Source of the DNA: Bacilli bacterium
Lineage (GTDB): Bacteria > Bacillota_I > Bacilli_A > RF39 > UBA660
Assembly (NCBI GenBank): GCA_017888105.1
Contig: JAGHGS010000057.1
Coordinates: 1-28,326 of the forward strand
Reading direction: 5' to 3'
DNA: 28,326 nucleotides
This document shows, in pieces, positions 4,698 through 13,422 of this stretch. The stretch's first letter is position 1. Every line of letters begins with the position of its first letter. The translations under genes were made by a program, and so were the position numbers. The notes under the pieces are model-generated. The model ran no database searches. It was not told where the DNA came from and worked only from the letters and a program-made list of their open reading frames with translations.

Positions 4698-5972
4698 ATG
4701 AAATTTGAAGTATTAAAGAAAAGTCATTTAAAAAGAAATATCATAATTGGAGTAGTAGTAATATTAATTGTTAGTGCAGTAATATTAACATTTACAAGAG
4801 CAAAATACAGAACAACTCAGAGTATTCCACTTGCTAATGGAACCATTAATTATAGCTTGGCTGATTTAAATGCAGTAGCAATATATATTAATAGTGATGA
4901 TGGTTACACTAAAACTAATACCATTCCAGAATCAGGATATGTATTAAATGAGGAGGAAAGTTATTGTACTATAGATGGAAATAGAGATGATAACATCTCA
5001 CTATCTTATGATGTAGCAACAAAAAGTTTAAGTGTAAGTCCAATGACCACTAAAGGAACAAAATGCTATTTGTATTTCGATGAAAAAAGAATAACCATCC
5101 AAGATATAATTGCGAGTAAAACCATCGCTACACGTGATAATTTCAGTACTACTTTAACAACAGACACCACGGGAACAATTTATCAAGCAGAAGACGATGA
5201 TGGAACAACCTATTATTTTGCAGGAAATGTAACAGATAACTGGGTTCGTTTTGGAGGATTCTACTGGCGAATTATCCGAATCAATGGAGACGGAACATTA
5301 AGATTAATCTATAGTGGAATAAGTGCAATAGTCACCGGAACAGGAACACAAATAGGAACAAGTGCATTTAATTCAAGTGATAATAATAATATATATGTAG
5401 GATTTAAATATGAAAGCGAAAATACCCACGGAACAACAACTAATAGTACGATACTTAGAAGTTTAAACGCATGGTATAGTAGTAATCTAACAAGTTATGC
5501 AGATAAAATAGATACAAATACCGGATTTTGTAATGATAGGACACCATCTAGTGGAACTGGTACAGGAACAACAAAGACATTTTATGCAGCATATAATAGA
5601 CTAGATACAAATAAAAAACCAAGCTTTAAATGCACAAATAGTAGTGATTTATTCACAATAAGAAGTAGTAATAAAGGAAATAAAGCTTTACAATATCCAA
5701 TAGGACTAATTACAGCCGATGAAGTAGCCTACGCAGGCGGAGTTAATGGGAGAAGTAATACAAGTTATTACCTATATACAGGCCAAACCTACTGGACCAT
5801 GTCTCCGCGTAGCTTCGACAACAGTGGTGCTTACATGTTCCATGCGGGTTCAGGCATTAGCGACACAACTGTGAATAGTGCATATGGTGTTCGTCCAGTA
5901 ATTAATCTGAAGGCTGACACCCAATTTTCTTCAGGTGATGGCACTAGTTCTAATCCATATGTGGTATCTTAA
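4698..5972 (+). CDS. DUF6273-like cell-surface protein with N-terminal anchor
   Basis: The 424-residue protein has a single N-terminal hydrophobic segment (about residues 15-34) followed by RAKYRTTQSIPLANGTINY, like SipW-dependent/TasA-type exported proteins. It then has an N-terminal beta-rich region with a Cys pair and a large C-terminal region containing WRIIRINGDGTLRLIYSG, YPIGLITADEVAYAGG, YWTMSPRSF and YGVRPVINL. The last motifs resemble DUF6273 and C-type-lectin/FGE-like folds found in gut Bacillota surface proteins. A surface or host/glycan-binding role is inference. The start has AGGAGAG 7 nt upstream inside a structured leader. GC rises sharply over the last 180 bp, suggesting recombination of the C-terminal segment. 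Confidence 0.75.
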   Translation: MKFEVLKKSHLKRNIIIGVVVILIVSAVILTFTRAKYRTTQSIPLANGTINYSLADLNAVAIYINSDDGYTKTNTIPESGYVLNEEESYCTIDGNRDDNISLSYDVATKSLSVSPMTTKGTKCYLYFDEKRITIQDIIASKTIATRDNFSTTLTTDTTGTIYQAEDDDGTTYYFAGNVTDNWVRFGGFYWRIIRINGDGTLRLIYSGISAIVTGTGTQIGTSAFNSSDNNNIYVGFKYESENTHGTTTNSTILRSLNAWYSSNLTSYADKIDTNTGFCNDRTPSSGTGTGTTKTFYAAYNRLDTNKKPSFKCTNSSDLFTIRSSNKGNKALQYPIGLITADEVAYAGGVNGRSNTSYYLYTGQTYWTMSPRSFDNSGAYMFHAGSGISDTTVNSAYGVRPVINLKADTQFSSGDGTSSNPYVVS

Positions 5973-5973
5973 A

Positions 5974-6000
5974 ACATTAGTTTTAACTAGTGTTTTTTCT
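5974..6000 (+). terminator. Intrinsic terminator of the surface protein gene
   Basis: ACATTAG (5974-5980) and CTAGTGT (5987-5993) form a stem with one G·U pair, followed by TTTTTTCT. Confidence 0.85.
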
Positions 6001-6013
6001 TTTATTAGATATA

Positions 6014-6042
6014 TTGAAATTTATATAGTTTATAGATATAAT
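6014..6042 (+). promoter_or_regulatory. Promoter of the GT39-like gene
   Basis: TTGAAA (6014-6019), a 17-bp spacer and TATAAT (6037-6042) lie upstream of the ATG at 6079. Confidence 0.75.
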
Positions 6043-6078
6043 ATTATTAATTAAAGTTTACTTAAAGAGGTGTAACTT

Positions 6079-8256
6079 ATGACTAAATTTTTTAATGGTT
6101 GCTATAAAGTGATAATATGCATACTAATGATTATTTTTTTCTATATTACAGTAGTTAGTGCTTTTTATGGAATAGACCAAAAACTATCACCTTTAATTGT
6201 AATAATTGGTACCATTATAACATTCTTTTTATTTAAGTTTATTTATAAAAAAATAGCTAAACTATCTGATAAAAAAATAAAGATAATTGCTATTATTCTA
6301 AGCATATTATTCTTTATCGGTTTATTATTAATTGGTATATTTTTACCAATATCATCTGTTACAGATTTATCTCATATTATTGAATATGTTAATCGTATGA
6401 TGAGTGAAAATAGTTTAACTATAACCGGACCTTACTTTTCTAAATACACCAATCAAATTCCTTTACTAATATTTGTTTATGGATTTACTAAAATAGGAAG
6501 TATCTTTGGTTGTACGAATGTATTGTTAATGGGGACGATATTTAATGCCTTATTTATGGCTTTAACTGGATATTTCATTTATTTAATAGGAAAAGAACTA
6601 AAGGGGCCAAAAGCCGGGTTACTTGCTTTAATATTCATGGTAATAAATCCTATCTTTTATTTATACTCATCTTACTTTTATACCGATACATTATGTATGC
6701 CATTCGCCGTCATTGGCCTATATTTAATAATTAAATGCATAAAAGAAACTAGCCCAAGAAATAAGATAATCTTAGGAATTTTATCAGGTATTACTTTTTT
6801 AATAGGCTTAAAGGTACGTATAGTTGTAGCAATTCTTTTAATCGCAACTTTAGGATATATTTTAATTAATAAACAAGTAACAAATAAAATAAAAATATAT
6901 CTTGCTTTATTCTTAGGTTTAATAATAGGTTTCTTTGGATTTAAAGTAGTTGAAAATAGCTTTGAAATAGACTTAGATGAAAATGCCTCATTTCCAATAA
7001 CACACTGGATTATGATGGGCTTAAATGAAGAATACACCGGTGGTTATAATAGCCCAGATCATGATTTAACATTTAATGAAGAAACAAAAGAAGATAAAAA
7101 AGAAGCAAATATAGAAGTAATAAAGGAAAGAGTTAATGAGCTAGGACCCATTGGCTTAATCAAGTTAGAAGGAATGAAAATAGCGCGTACTTGGTCCAGT
7201 GGTAATTATGGCATCTCAGCCAAATTAAATAATACTGCCGATGGAACTGGTATTTATGAATATTTAGGAGGTTATGGTAATACCAATATTTTCTTAAAAT
7301 ATACTTTACAAATATTAAAAACCTATATTAGTTTTATGATTCTTTTAGGAGCATATCAAATATTTAGAAAAAAAGAAATTGAGTACAATTATGATGCAAT
7401 TATTTATATTGGATTATTTGGAGCAATTCTCTTCTATATTATATGGGAAGCAGCCCAAAGATATAGTCTATCTTTCTTGCCATGGATGATTATTCCTTTA
7501 GGCTTAATTTATTCCAAAATAAATGATAAAGAAAAAATGACAGGAGAAGAAAAAAAGGAAGGTACAATTAAAGTTTTAAAGACTCTTACTCTCCATAAAA
7601 AGAAAATTTTAAAAATTGGAAGTATTATTTTAATGTTGATAACTTTCTTTTTACTAACAATTAATTTTCCAAAATATACATTAGATAAAAATACATATGA
7701 AGATATTCGCGTATTATCTTATCGTGGATTTACAGAGATAGAAATAGGAGGAGACACAATTAGTCAAACATTCACAACTAGTGATACCTTTAATGAGATA
7801 AGAGTGCGTCTAAATAATAGTAATGAACAAGAAGAAAGTATTTATCTATTTAGATTATACGATGATAATAATGAATTATTAGTAGAAGAAGAATTTAATA
7901 GTAGTAATATCCAAGATGGAAGCAATCACAAATTTAAATTTGATGATATAAATCCTACAAAAAACACTTGTTACCGAATTGAAATATCAAAAATTTCTGG
8001 TGAATCGGTGTTAAGTGTTGGAACTTATAACGAATCAAAATATTATAAAGCATATAATAATGGCTCTGTTTATGTAAATGATGAAGAAACAAGTGATACC
8101 TTTATTTTTAGAGTAGATTATAGATGCGAAAGAACTTATATGAGTATCATTTCTTATCTTATCTTATCAATTTTAATATTAGGAATAGAATGGCTCAGTT
8201 TAAACGAATACATAGTAAGTAAAAAAGAAACAAAAGTCTTGAGAAAAAAGAAGTAG
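6079..8256 (+). CDS. GT39/ArnT-like membrane glycosyltransferase
   Basis: This 725-residue protein has about a dozen membrane segments, two at the N-terminus before residue 60, then a long run to about residue 480. A further membrane helix near residue 515, an extracytoplasmic beta-type domain (about 540-690) and a final helix near 700 follow. Features of the GT-C superfamily include the YFYTDTLCMPFAVIGLYL stretch after the third or fourth helix. Such enzymes transfer sugars from polyprenyl-phosphate donors to lipids, proteins or polymers outside the membrane. The start has an AGAGGTG Shine-Dalgarno. A GT2 polyprenyl-phosphate glycosyltransferase follows 29 bp downstream and could make its donor. 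The acceptor is unknown. Confidence 0.75.
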   Translation: MTKFFNGCYKVIICILMIIFFYITVVSAFYGIDQKLSPLIVIIGTIITFFLFKFIYKKIAKLSDKKIKIIAIILSILFFIGLLLIGIFLPISSVTDLSHIIEYVNRMMSENSLTITGPYFSKYTNQIPLLIFVYGFTKIGSIFGCTNVLLMGTIFNALFMALTGYFIYLIGKELKGPKAGLLALIFMVINPIFYLYSSYFYTDTLCMPFAVIGLYLIIKCIKETSPRNKIILGILSGITFLIGLKVRIVVAILLIATLGYILINKQVTNKIKIYLALFLGLIIGFFGFKVVENSFEIDLDENASFPITHWIMMGLNEEYTGGYNSPDHDLTFNEETKEDKKEANIEVIKERVNELGPIGLIKLEGMKIARTWSSGNYGISAKLNNTADGTGIYEYLGGYGNTNIFLKYTLQILKTYISFMILLGAYQIFRKKEIEYNYDAIIYIGLFGAILFYIIWEAAQRYSLSFLPWMIIPLGLIYSKINDKEKMTGEEKKEGTIKVLKTLTLHKKKILKIGSIILMLITFFLLTINFPKYTLDKNTYEDIRVLSYRGFTEIEIGGDTISQTFTTSDTFNEIRVRLNNSNEQEESIYLFRLYDDNNELLVEEEFNSSNIQDGSNHKFKFDDINPTKNTCYRIEISKISGESVLSVGTYNESKYYKAYNNGSVYVNDEETSDTFIFRVDYRCERTYMSIISYLILSILILGIEWLSLNEYIVSKKETKVLRKKK

Positions 8257-8267
8257 CTTGTTATAAT
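8239..8267 (+). promoter_or_regulatory. Promoter of the GT2 gene
   Basis: TTGAGA (8239-8244), a 17-bp spacer and TATAAT (8262-8267) overlap the end of the upstream gene. They give the GT2/GT-C pair its own start within the cluster. Confidence 0.65.
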
Positions 8268-8285
8268 GAAATTAGAGGTGGAAAA

Positions 8286-9230
8286 ATGGCTAAAATATTA
8301 TATTTAGTAATACCTTGTTATAATGAAGAAGAAGTATTACCATTAACCAAAAAAAAATTAAAAGAAAAAATGGAAAATCTAATCAAAGAAAAAAAGATTA
8401 GTAAAGAAAGTAGAGTAATGTTTGTAAACGATGGTTCCAAAGATAAAACTTGGGAACTTATAGAAGAATATCATAACGAAGACCCATTATTTGTTGGCGT
8501 AAAACTCTCACGTAATAAAGGCCATCAAAATGCTTTATTAGCAGGACTTATGACTGCTAAAAAATATGCTGATATTACAATTAGTATGGATGCCGACTTA
8601 CAAGATGATATTAACGTTATTGATAAAATGATTGAAGAAAATAACAAAGGATCTGAAATTGTTTATGGCGTTCGTAGTTCTCGTAAAAAGGATAGTTGGT
8701 TTAAAAGATTTACGGCTGAATCTTTCTATAAATTAATGAAAGTAATGGGAGTAGAAGTAGTATTTAATCATGCGGATTGTAGGCTAATGAGCAAAAGAGC
8801 GTTAGATGAATTAGAACATTTTGATGAAGTAAATTTATTTTTAAGAGGAATCGTACCTCTAATAGGCTTCCAAACATCAGTTGCTACTTATGAAAGAGGA
8901 GAAAGAGCAGCTGGAGAATCAAAATACCCTTTAAAAAAGATGCTATCTTTTGCTTGGGATGGAATTACCTCATTTAGTGTAAAACCACTCAAAATGATAA
9001 CAACTTTAGGATTTATTATGCTATTTATTAGTATCATTATGATTATTTATACAATTATTGTTAAAATACTCGGTAATACCGTTGATGGATGGGCATTTAT
9101 TATGTTATCAATTTGGTTTATTGGAGGAGTACAATTAGTATCTGTAGGTTTAATTGGTGAGTATGTGGGTAAAATATATAGCGAAACAAAACATAGACCA
9201 AGATATATAATTGAAAGAGAGCTGAAATAA
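8286..9230 (+). CDS. GT2 polyprenyl-phosphate glycosyltransferase (GtrB/DPM1-like)
   Basis: The 314-residue protein has an N-terminal GT-A domain with VIPCYNEEEVLPL (about residues 9-21), VNDGSKDKTW (about 49-58) and the donor/metal-binding DAD motif in SMDADLQDD (about 99-107). Two C-terminal membrane helices (about 238-262 and 272-297) and an ending GEYVGKIYSETKHRPRY follow, typical of the GtrB/CsbB/YkcC group. These enzymes load a hexose onto undecaprenyl phosphate on the cytosolic face. The start has AGAGGTGG 6-7 nt upstream. The next gene starts immediately after its stop codon, and the upstream GT39-like protein is a likely consumer of the lipid-linked sugar. Sugar identity is not deducible. 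Confidence 0.9.
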   Translation: MAKILYLVIPCYNEEEVLPLTKKKLKEKMENLIKEKKISKESRVMFVNDGSKDKTWELIEEYHNEDPLFVGVKLSRNKGHQNALLAGLMTAKKYADITISMDADLQDDINVIDKMIEENNKGSEIVYGVRSSRKKDSWFKRFTAESFYKLMKVMGVEVVFNHADCRLMSKRALDELEHFDEVNLFLRGIVPLIGFQTSVATYERGERAAGESKYPLKKMLSFAWDGITSFSVKPLKMITTLGFIMLFISIIMIIYTIIVKILGNTVDGWAFIMLSIWFIGGVQLVSVGLIGEYVGKIYSETKHRPRYIIERELK

Positions 9231-10376
9231 TTGACTAAAAAGAAAATTATAAATAAAAAAACAGTAATATTAATCAGTGTGATCTTGGGAAGTATTTTAA
9301 TAAAATACTGTTTTTTTTCGTTTGAAAGTGGCGATTATAAAAGATTTTTACTAAATTGGTATAATACTCTTTCAGAAGAAGGATTAACAAGTATAGTGAA
9401 TGGTCTAGGAAATTATAATCCTCCTTATTTAATTTTACTTTATTTATTAACATTTTTGCCAGGTAGTGCGATTGTAAAAATTAAAATGTTATCAGTAGTA
9501 TTTGACATATTAATGGGTTTTATGGGTTACTTAATTGTAAAAAAACTAACAAAAGGAAAGTATGCTTATTTATGTTGGATTATAATTATATTATTACCAA
9601 CCGTTATATTAAATAGTTCTATGTGGGCCCAATGTGATAGTATTTATACAACTTTTGTTTTATTATCAATCTATTTACTATTAAAAGAAAAATATTCACT
9701 ATCATTTTTAAGTTTAGGAGTTGCCTTTAGCTTCAAACTTCAATTTATCTTCATTCTACCATTATATATGATTCTTTATTTTGTAAATAAAAAGTTTTCT
9801 ATTCTAAATTTCTTACTAATTCCTTTAGGAAACATATTAATGTGTTTACCAGTTATCTTAATGGGTATGCCCCTTGTGAATTGTTTTACAACCTATTTAG
9901 AACAAACAACTGATTATTCTGTTTATTTAACAAGAAATTTAGCTAATATCTATCAATTACTACCAAATATAAAAACAATTGGTATGGTATTATTTATCAT
10001 AACGGGACTAATATTTTTAGGATTATTAATCTACTTTTTAAAAAGAAAAAAAGAAATCAGTAAAAAAGAAATAATGAGCATAGGTTTACTTGGTATATTA
10101 ATAGCGGTCTACTTCTTACCATTTATGCATGAAAGATACATGTTCATGGCGGATATCTTATCAGTCATATGGTTCTTTATTTATAAAAGAAAAATATATA
10201 TTCCGATCTTGATTAATTTATCAAGTTTAGCTGGTTATTCCGTTTATCTATTTGGGTTTGACTGGATGCCTTTATGGTTATTTTCCGGTTGCATGCTATT
10301 TGTAATCATCAGTTTGTTCTTAGATGTAATAGATAAAAAAGTTCTCCCTTTTAGGAAAGAACAAAATAGTGTATAA
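9231..10376 (+). CDS. GT87-like / mannosyltransferase-type integral membrane protein
   Basis: The only in-frame start consistent with the N-terminus is TTG at 9231-9233, directly abutting the TAA of the GT2 gene. A GAGAG purine run inside that gene serves as Shine-Dalgarno. The 381-residue product has about ten membrane helices. It carries GT-C features: an early acidic motif in SGDYKRFLLNWY (about residues 32-43), NPPY before the next helix, SSMWAQCDSIYTTF (about 127-140), a Phe-Lys-Leu-Gln segment, and a late HERYMFM motif (about 303-309). It most likely transfers a sugar from a polyprenyl-phosphate donor made by its operon partner. Precise family and acceptor are uncertain. Confidence 0.7.
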   Translation: MTKKKIINKKTVILISVILGSILIKYCFFSFESGDYKRFLLNWYNTLSEEGLTSIVNGLGNYNPPYLILLYLLTFLPGSAIVKIKMLSVVFDILMGFMGYLIVKKLTKGKYAYLCWIIIILLPTVILNSSMWAQCDSIYTTFVLLSIYLLLKEKYSLSFLSLGVAFSFKLQFIFILPLYMILYFVNKKFSILNFLLIPLGNILMCLPVILMGMPLVNCFTTYLEQTTDYSVYLTRNLANIYQLLPNIKTIGMVLFIITGLIFLGLLIYFLKRKKEISKKEIMSIGLLGILIAVYFLPFMHERYMFMADILSVIWFFIYKRKIYIPILINLSSLAGYSVYLFGFDWMPLWLFSGCMLFVIISLFLDVIDKKVLPFRKEQNSV

Positions 10377-10377
10377 T
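10372..10377 (+). promoter_or_regulatory. -10 box for lgt
   Basis: TATAAT overlaps the stop codon of the upstream gene (10374-10376), 22 bp before the lgt start. The -35 region (TTTTAG, 10349-10354) is poor, so lgt may be partly read through from the cluster above. Confidence 0.45.
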
Positions 10378-10399
10378 AAATTTAGAAATGAGGAATTTT

Positions 10400-11224
10400 A
10401 TGGATCCAATTATGTTTCGTCTTTTTGGAATAGATATTCACTGGTATTCCGTTTTAATATTAATCGGAATTGTGCTTGGTATAATTTTATTAGAACGGGA
10501 AGCAAAAAGATTTAAATATCCCAAAGATTTAATTTTCAATATATGTTTTTGGGCAATTATAATCGGTATTATTGGTGCAAGACTCTATTATGTAATATTC
10601 AATTTTTCTTATTATAAGAACAATTTATTAGAAATATTTGCAATATGGAATGGAGGACTAGCCATTCATGGTGGTATCATAGCGGGAGTTCTAACGGTTC
10701 TCTTTTTTGCCAAAAAGTATCACTTAAATTTTTTAAAGTTACTAGATATGGCTGTACCAAGTTTAATTCTTGCACAAGCAATTGGAAGATGGGGAAATTT
10801 CTTTAATGGAGAGGCCCATGGAATTGCAACAACTTATGCAGAATTAAAAAATTTACGAATTCCAGAATTTATAATTGATGGTATGAATATAGGGGGTATT
10901 TATTATTTACCCACATTCTATTTTGAATCATTATGGTGTTTACTCGGGTTTATTATCCTTCTAATTATTAGAAGAATGAAATATATTAAGATAGGTGCTA
11001 CTACTTGTATCTATTTAATGTGGTATAGCTTCGGACGCTTCTTCATTGAAGCATGGCGTACCGATTCTCTAATGTTAGGAGGATTTAAAGTAGCCCAAAT
11101 TATATCCGCTATTTTGTTTATCGCGGGCTTAGGATATTTAATATATTTAAGTCGAAAAGGAAAATATGAAAATTTATATAACGATATTAATGAAAAAAGA
11201 GTGGTTAAAAAGGAGAAAAAATAA
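10400..11224 (+). CDS. lgt: Prolipoprotein diacylglyceryl transferase
   Basis: Lgt moves diacylglycerol from phosphatidylglycerol to the lipobox cysteine of prolipoproteins. I start it at the ATG at 10400, which follows TGAGGAATTTT. The ATG four codons upstream (10388) has no Shine-Dalgarno. The 274-residue protein shows about seven membrane helices, the catalytic-region IHGG motif in GGLAIHGGIIAG, and the Lgt signature GRWGNFFNGEAHG. Length is normal for the family. The stop overlaps the next ATG by one base (TAATG), so lgt and the thioredoxin-reductase-like gene are translationally coupled, a pairing also seen in Mollicutes. A predicted lipoprotein substrate is encoded at 12188-13366. Confidence 0.96.
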   Translation: MDPIMFRLFGIDIHWYSVLILIGIVLGIILLEREAKRFKYPKDLIFNICFWAIIIGIIGARLYYVIFNFSYYKNNLLEIFAIWNGGLAIHGGIIAGVLTVLFFAKKYHLNFLKLLDMAVPSLILAQAIGRWGNFFNGEAHGIATTYAELKNLRIPEFIIDGMNIGGIYYLPTFYFESLWCLLGFIILLIIRRMKYIKIGATTCIYLMWYSFGRFFIEAWRTDSLMLGGFKVAQIISAILFIAGLGYLIYLSRKGKYENLYNDINEKRVVKKEKK

Positions 11225-12111
11225 TGTATGATTTAATTATTATCGGAATGGGCATCTCTGGTATAAGTGCTAGTATTTATGCCAAACGTGCTGGAATGAA
11301 TGTATTACTTTTAGAAGGAAGTGCACCGGGAGGAACCATTAATAAAATAAATAAAATCGAAAATTATCCTGGAATTAGTTCCATTTCAGGACCAGATTTA
11401 GCCTATAATTTATTTGATGAAGTAAATAAATTAGGAATTGAATACAAGTTAGAAAGAATAACAGATGTTATTTTAGAAGAAATAAAAAAAGTAAAAACAC
11501 CAAATAATGTTTATGAAGCAAAATATCTTTTAATCGCAAGTGGAAGACACCCTAAAATGTTAGGATTAAAAAATGAAGAAAAATTTTTAGGAAGAGGAAT
11601 TAGTACTTGTGCTTTATGTGATGGAGCTCTTTATAAAAATAGTGATGTAGCTGTTATTGGAGGAGGTTCATCTGCTTTAAGTGAAGCGCTATACTTAGCA
11701 AATATTGTGAATAAAGTTTATCTTATCCACAGAAGAGATGAATTTCGTGGTGAAGATACTTTAATACAAGATGTAAAACAAAAGGGTAATATTGAATTAA
11801 TATTAAACAATGAAGTAACTGGATTAAAAATTGAGAATGATGTTTTGACAGGAATTACTTTAAAAGATCAAAAAGAACTAAATGTAAAAGGAATATTTAT
11901 TTATGTTGGATTTATTCCTAACACCGACTTTTTAATTAATAGTGGTGTTAATTTGGAAGATGGCTATATTTTAGTAGATGAACATCACGAAACAAATATT
12001 AAAGGAGTATATGCAAGTGGGGATGTAACGAAAAAAGAAATTTATCAAATTATTAATGCTGCCAGTGAAGGAGCAGAAGCCGTAGTTTATATGACGAATA
12101 AGACAAACTAA
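11224..12111 (+). CDS. trxB: Thioredoxin reductase-like FAD/NADPH oxidoreductase
   Basis: The 295-residue protein has the TrxB plan: FAD-binding GMGISGISASIYAKRAG near the N-terminus, the redox pair in CALCDG (about residues 131-136), the NADPH-binding GGGSSALSEAL (about 147-157), and a C-terminal FAD motif YASGDVTKKEIYQI. TrxB passes electrons from NADPH to thioredoxin. The CALCDG variant keeps both cysteines. It overlaps lgt by one base and is followed by a terminator. No thioredoxin gene is in the window, so a related small disulfide substrate cannot be excluded. Confidence 0.9.
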   Translation: MYDLIIIGMGISGISASIYAKRAGMNVLLLEGSAPGGTINKINKIENYPGISSISGPDLAYNLFDEVNKLGIEYKLERITDVILEEIKKVKTPNNVYEAKYLLIASGRHPKMLGLKNEEKFLGRGISTCALCDGALYKNSDVAVIGGGSSALSEALYLANIVNKVYLIHRRDEFRGEDTLIQDVKQKGNIELILNNEVTGLKIENDVLTGITLKDQKELNVKGIFIYVGFIPNTDFLINSGVNLEDGYILVDEHHETNIKGVYASGDVTKKEIYQIINAASEGAEAVVYMTNKTN

Positions 12112-12136
12112 GTAAGTACCGCACTTACTTTTTCTT
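12110..12136 (+). terminator. Intrinsic terminator of the lgt-trxB operon
   Basis: AAGTAAGT (12110-12117), loop ACCGC and ACTTACTT (12123-12130) form an 8-bp perfect stem followed by TTTTC. Confidence 0.9.
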
Positions 12137-12163
12137 TACAAACAAATAAAATTGATATAAAAT
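12135..12163 (+). promoter_or_regulatory. Promoter of the putative lipoprotein
   Basis: TTTACA (12135-12140), a 17-bp spacer and TAAAAT (12158-12163) lie 24 bp upstream of the chosen start. Confidence 0.6.
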
Positions 12164-12187
12164 ATAACTCCAATGGAGGGGATAAAA

Positions 12188-13366
12188 ATGCGAAAAATAA
12201 AGCCGATAATTTCTGGAATCCTAGCTGGATTAACTATAAGTGGTTTAGTAAGCTGTGGAGAAAAAAAGGAAACTATTCAAGAAGAAGAAAAACATGAAAG
12301 GTATGTTGTCGAACTACCAATCGAAGATGAAAAAAGTCTTTTAGAGCCGAATTATGAAGAAGAGCTAAAATCATTAATTGATAATCTAGATAGTGAAACC
12401 GTTTTAGTGGAATATGGTGATCTTGATAATTTAATAATCGTTGACCAACAAAAAGGTGAAGTGAATTATGACAAGTTAAATGAAATTATCGAAGTATACT
12501 CTAAAATTGATTCTAATTTTAAAGATATCATGTACATTCCTTCTTATCTATATAACATTGATTTTAATAAGTTAAATATAGAAGATTTAAATTTAGGAAT
12601 ATATCTTAGTTACCCTATTGTAGATGTAAACAATATAAATACTGCTATTGACAAAGCTAAAGAATCAACCCTTTTTATTGAGTATGGGAATGAATTTGAT
12701 GAAGAAAGCAATAAAGATATCTTAGAAGTAATCAAAAAAGTTTCTGAAAAAAATGGTAATGTATATCTAGAGGAACATGAAAATTATAAAGAAAGTGATG
12801 TTGATGATATTTTAGCAAATATAAAAAAAGAATGGCATTTCACTATCTTTGATATCCTATCTCAAAATGATATTAGCACTTATCTACCTAATATAAATGC
12901 AAAATATTTACATCTAATTATAGTGGATAGTAAAAAAATATCAACTTATGAAATAAATGAAGGGACAGCCAGTTTAAATATTTACTGTTTTTCACCTCTA
13001 GAAAATGGTAAAACGATTTATTTAAAAGCACCAGAATCTTTAAATGATTTATACATAAATTATGATTGCATTAATAAAGTCATAATTGAAGGAAATAAAA
13101 ATATGGAGTTAAGGGTCTCATCTAGTAATTATGAAAAATTAAATACATATATTGAATTAGGCTATTTTGATTATGAAACATTTAGTCTTACCGCTGGTGA
13201 TTATACATTTAAAAAATTTTCTTTTACCAATGATGAGATTGAATTAGAATATAATGGCGAAGAAATTGGAACAGTTGAATTAAAACGTGATGATGCTGGA
13301 AACATAACAGGATTAGAAGTGATCAAAAAGGAAAAAAAGATGGTAAGAACTCTAACAAAGAAATAA
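12188..13366 (+). CDS. Putative lipoprotein of unknown function
   Basis: The ATG at 12188 is preferred because GGAGGGG (12175-12181) sits just upstream. The ATG at 12173 overlaps that Shine-Dalgarno. The 392-residue product opens with a basic MRKIKP, a hydrophobic stretch and a lipobox ending LVSC at about residue 23, so it should be lipidated by the Lgt encoded about 1 kb upstream. The mature part is acidic. It contains repeated short Leu/Ile-Asn segments (for example about residues 95-135 and 230-290) that look like irregular leucine-rich or beta-solenoid repeats. The C-terminus is basic. I recognise no domain; a surface scaffold or adhesin role would be a guess. Confidence 0.7.
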   Translation: MRKIKPIISGILAGLTISGLVSCGEKKETIQEEEKHERYVVELPIEDEKSLLEPNYEEELKSLIDNLDSETVLVEYGDLDNLIIVDQQKGEVNYDKLNEIIEVYSKIDSNFKDIMYIPSYLYNIDFNKLNIEDLNLGIYLSYPIVDVNNINTAIDKAKESTLFIEYGNEFDEESNKDILEVIKKVSEKNGNVYLEEHENYKESDVDDILANIKKEWHFTIFDILSQNDISTYLPNINAKYLHLIIVDSKKISTYEINEGTASLNIYCFSPLENGKTIYLKAPESLNDLYINYDCINKVIIEGNKNMELRVSSSNYEKLNTYIELGYFDYETFSLTAGDYTFKKFSFTNDEIELEYNGEEIGTVELKRDDAGNITGLEVIKKEKKMVRTLTKK

Positions 13367-13422
13367 GCTATCCAAAACCAATTTTTTGTGCTATACTTAA
13401 ATTACAAAATAGAGGTGTAAGA

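Noticed and set aside
5791..5972. Diversity-generating retroelement variable region
   Set aside because: The C-type-lectin-like end of the protein invites the idea, but there is no template repeat or reverse transcriptase here.
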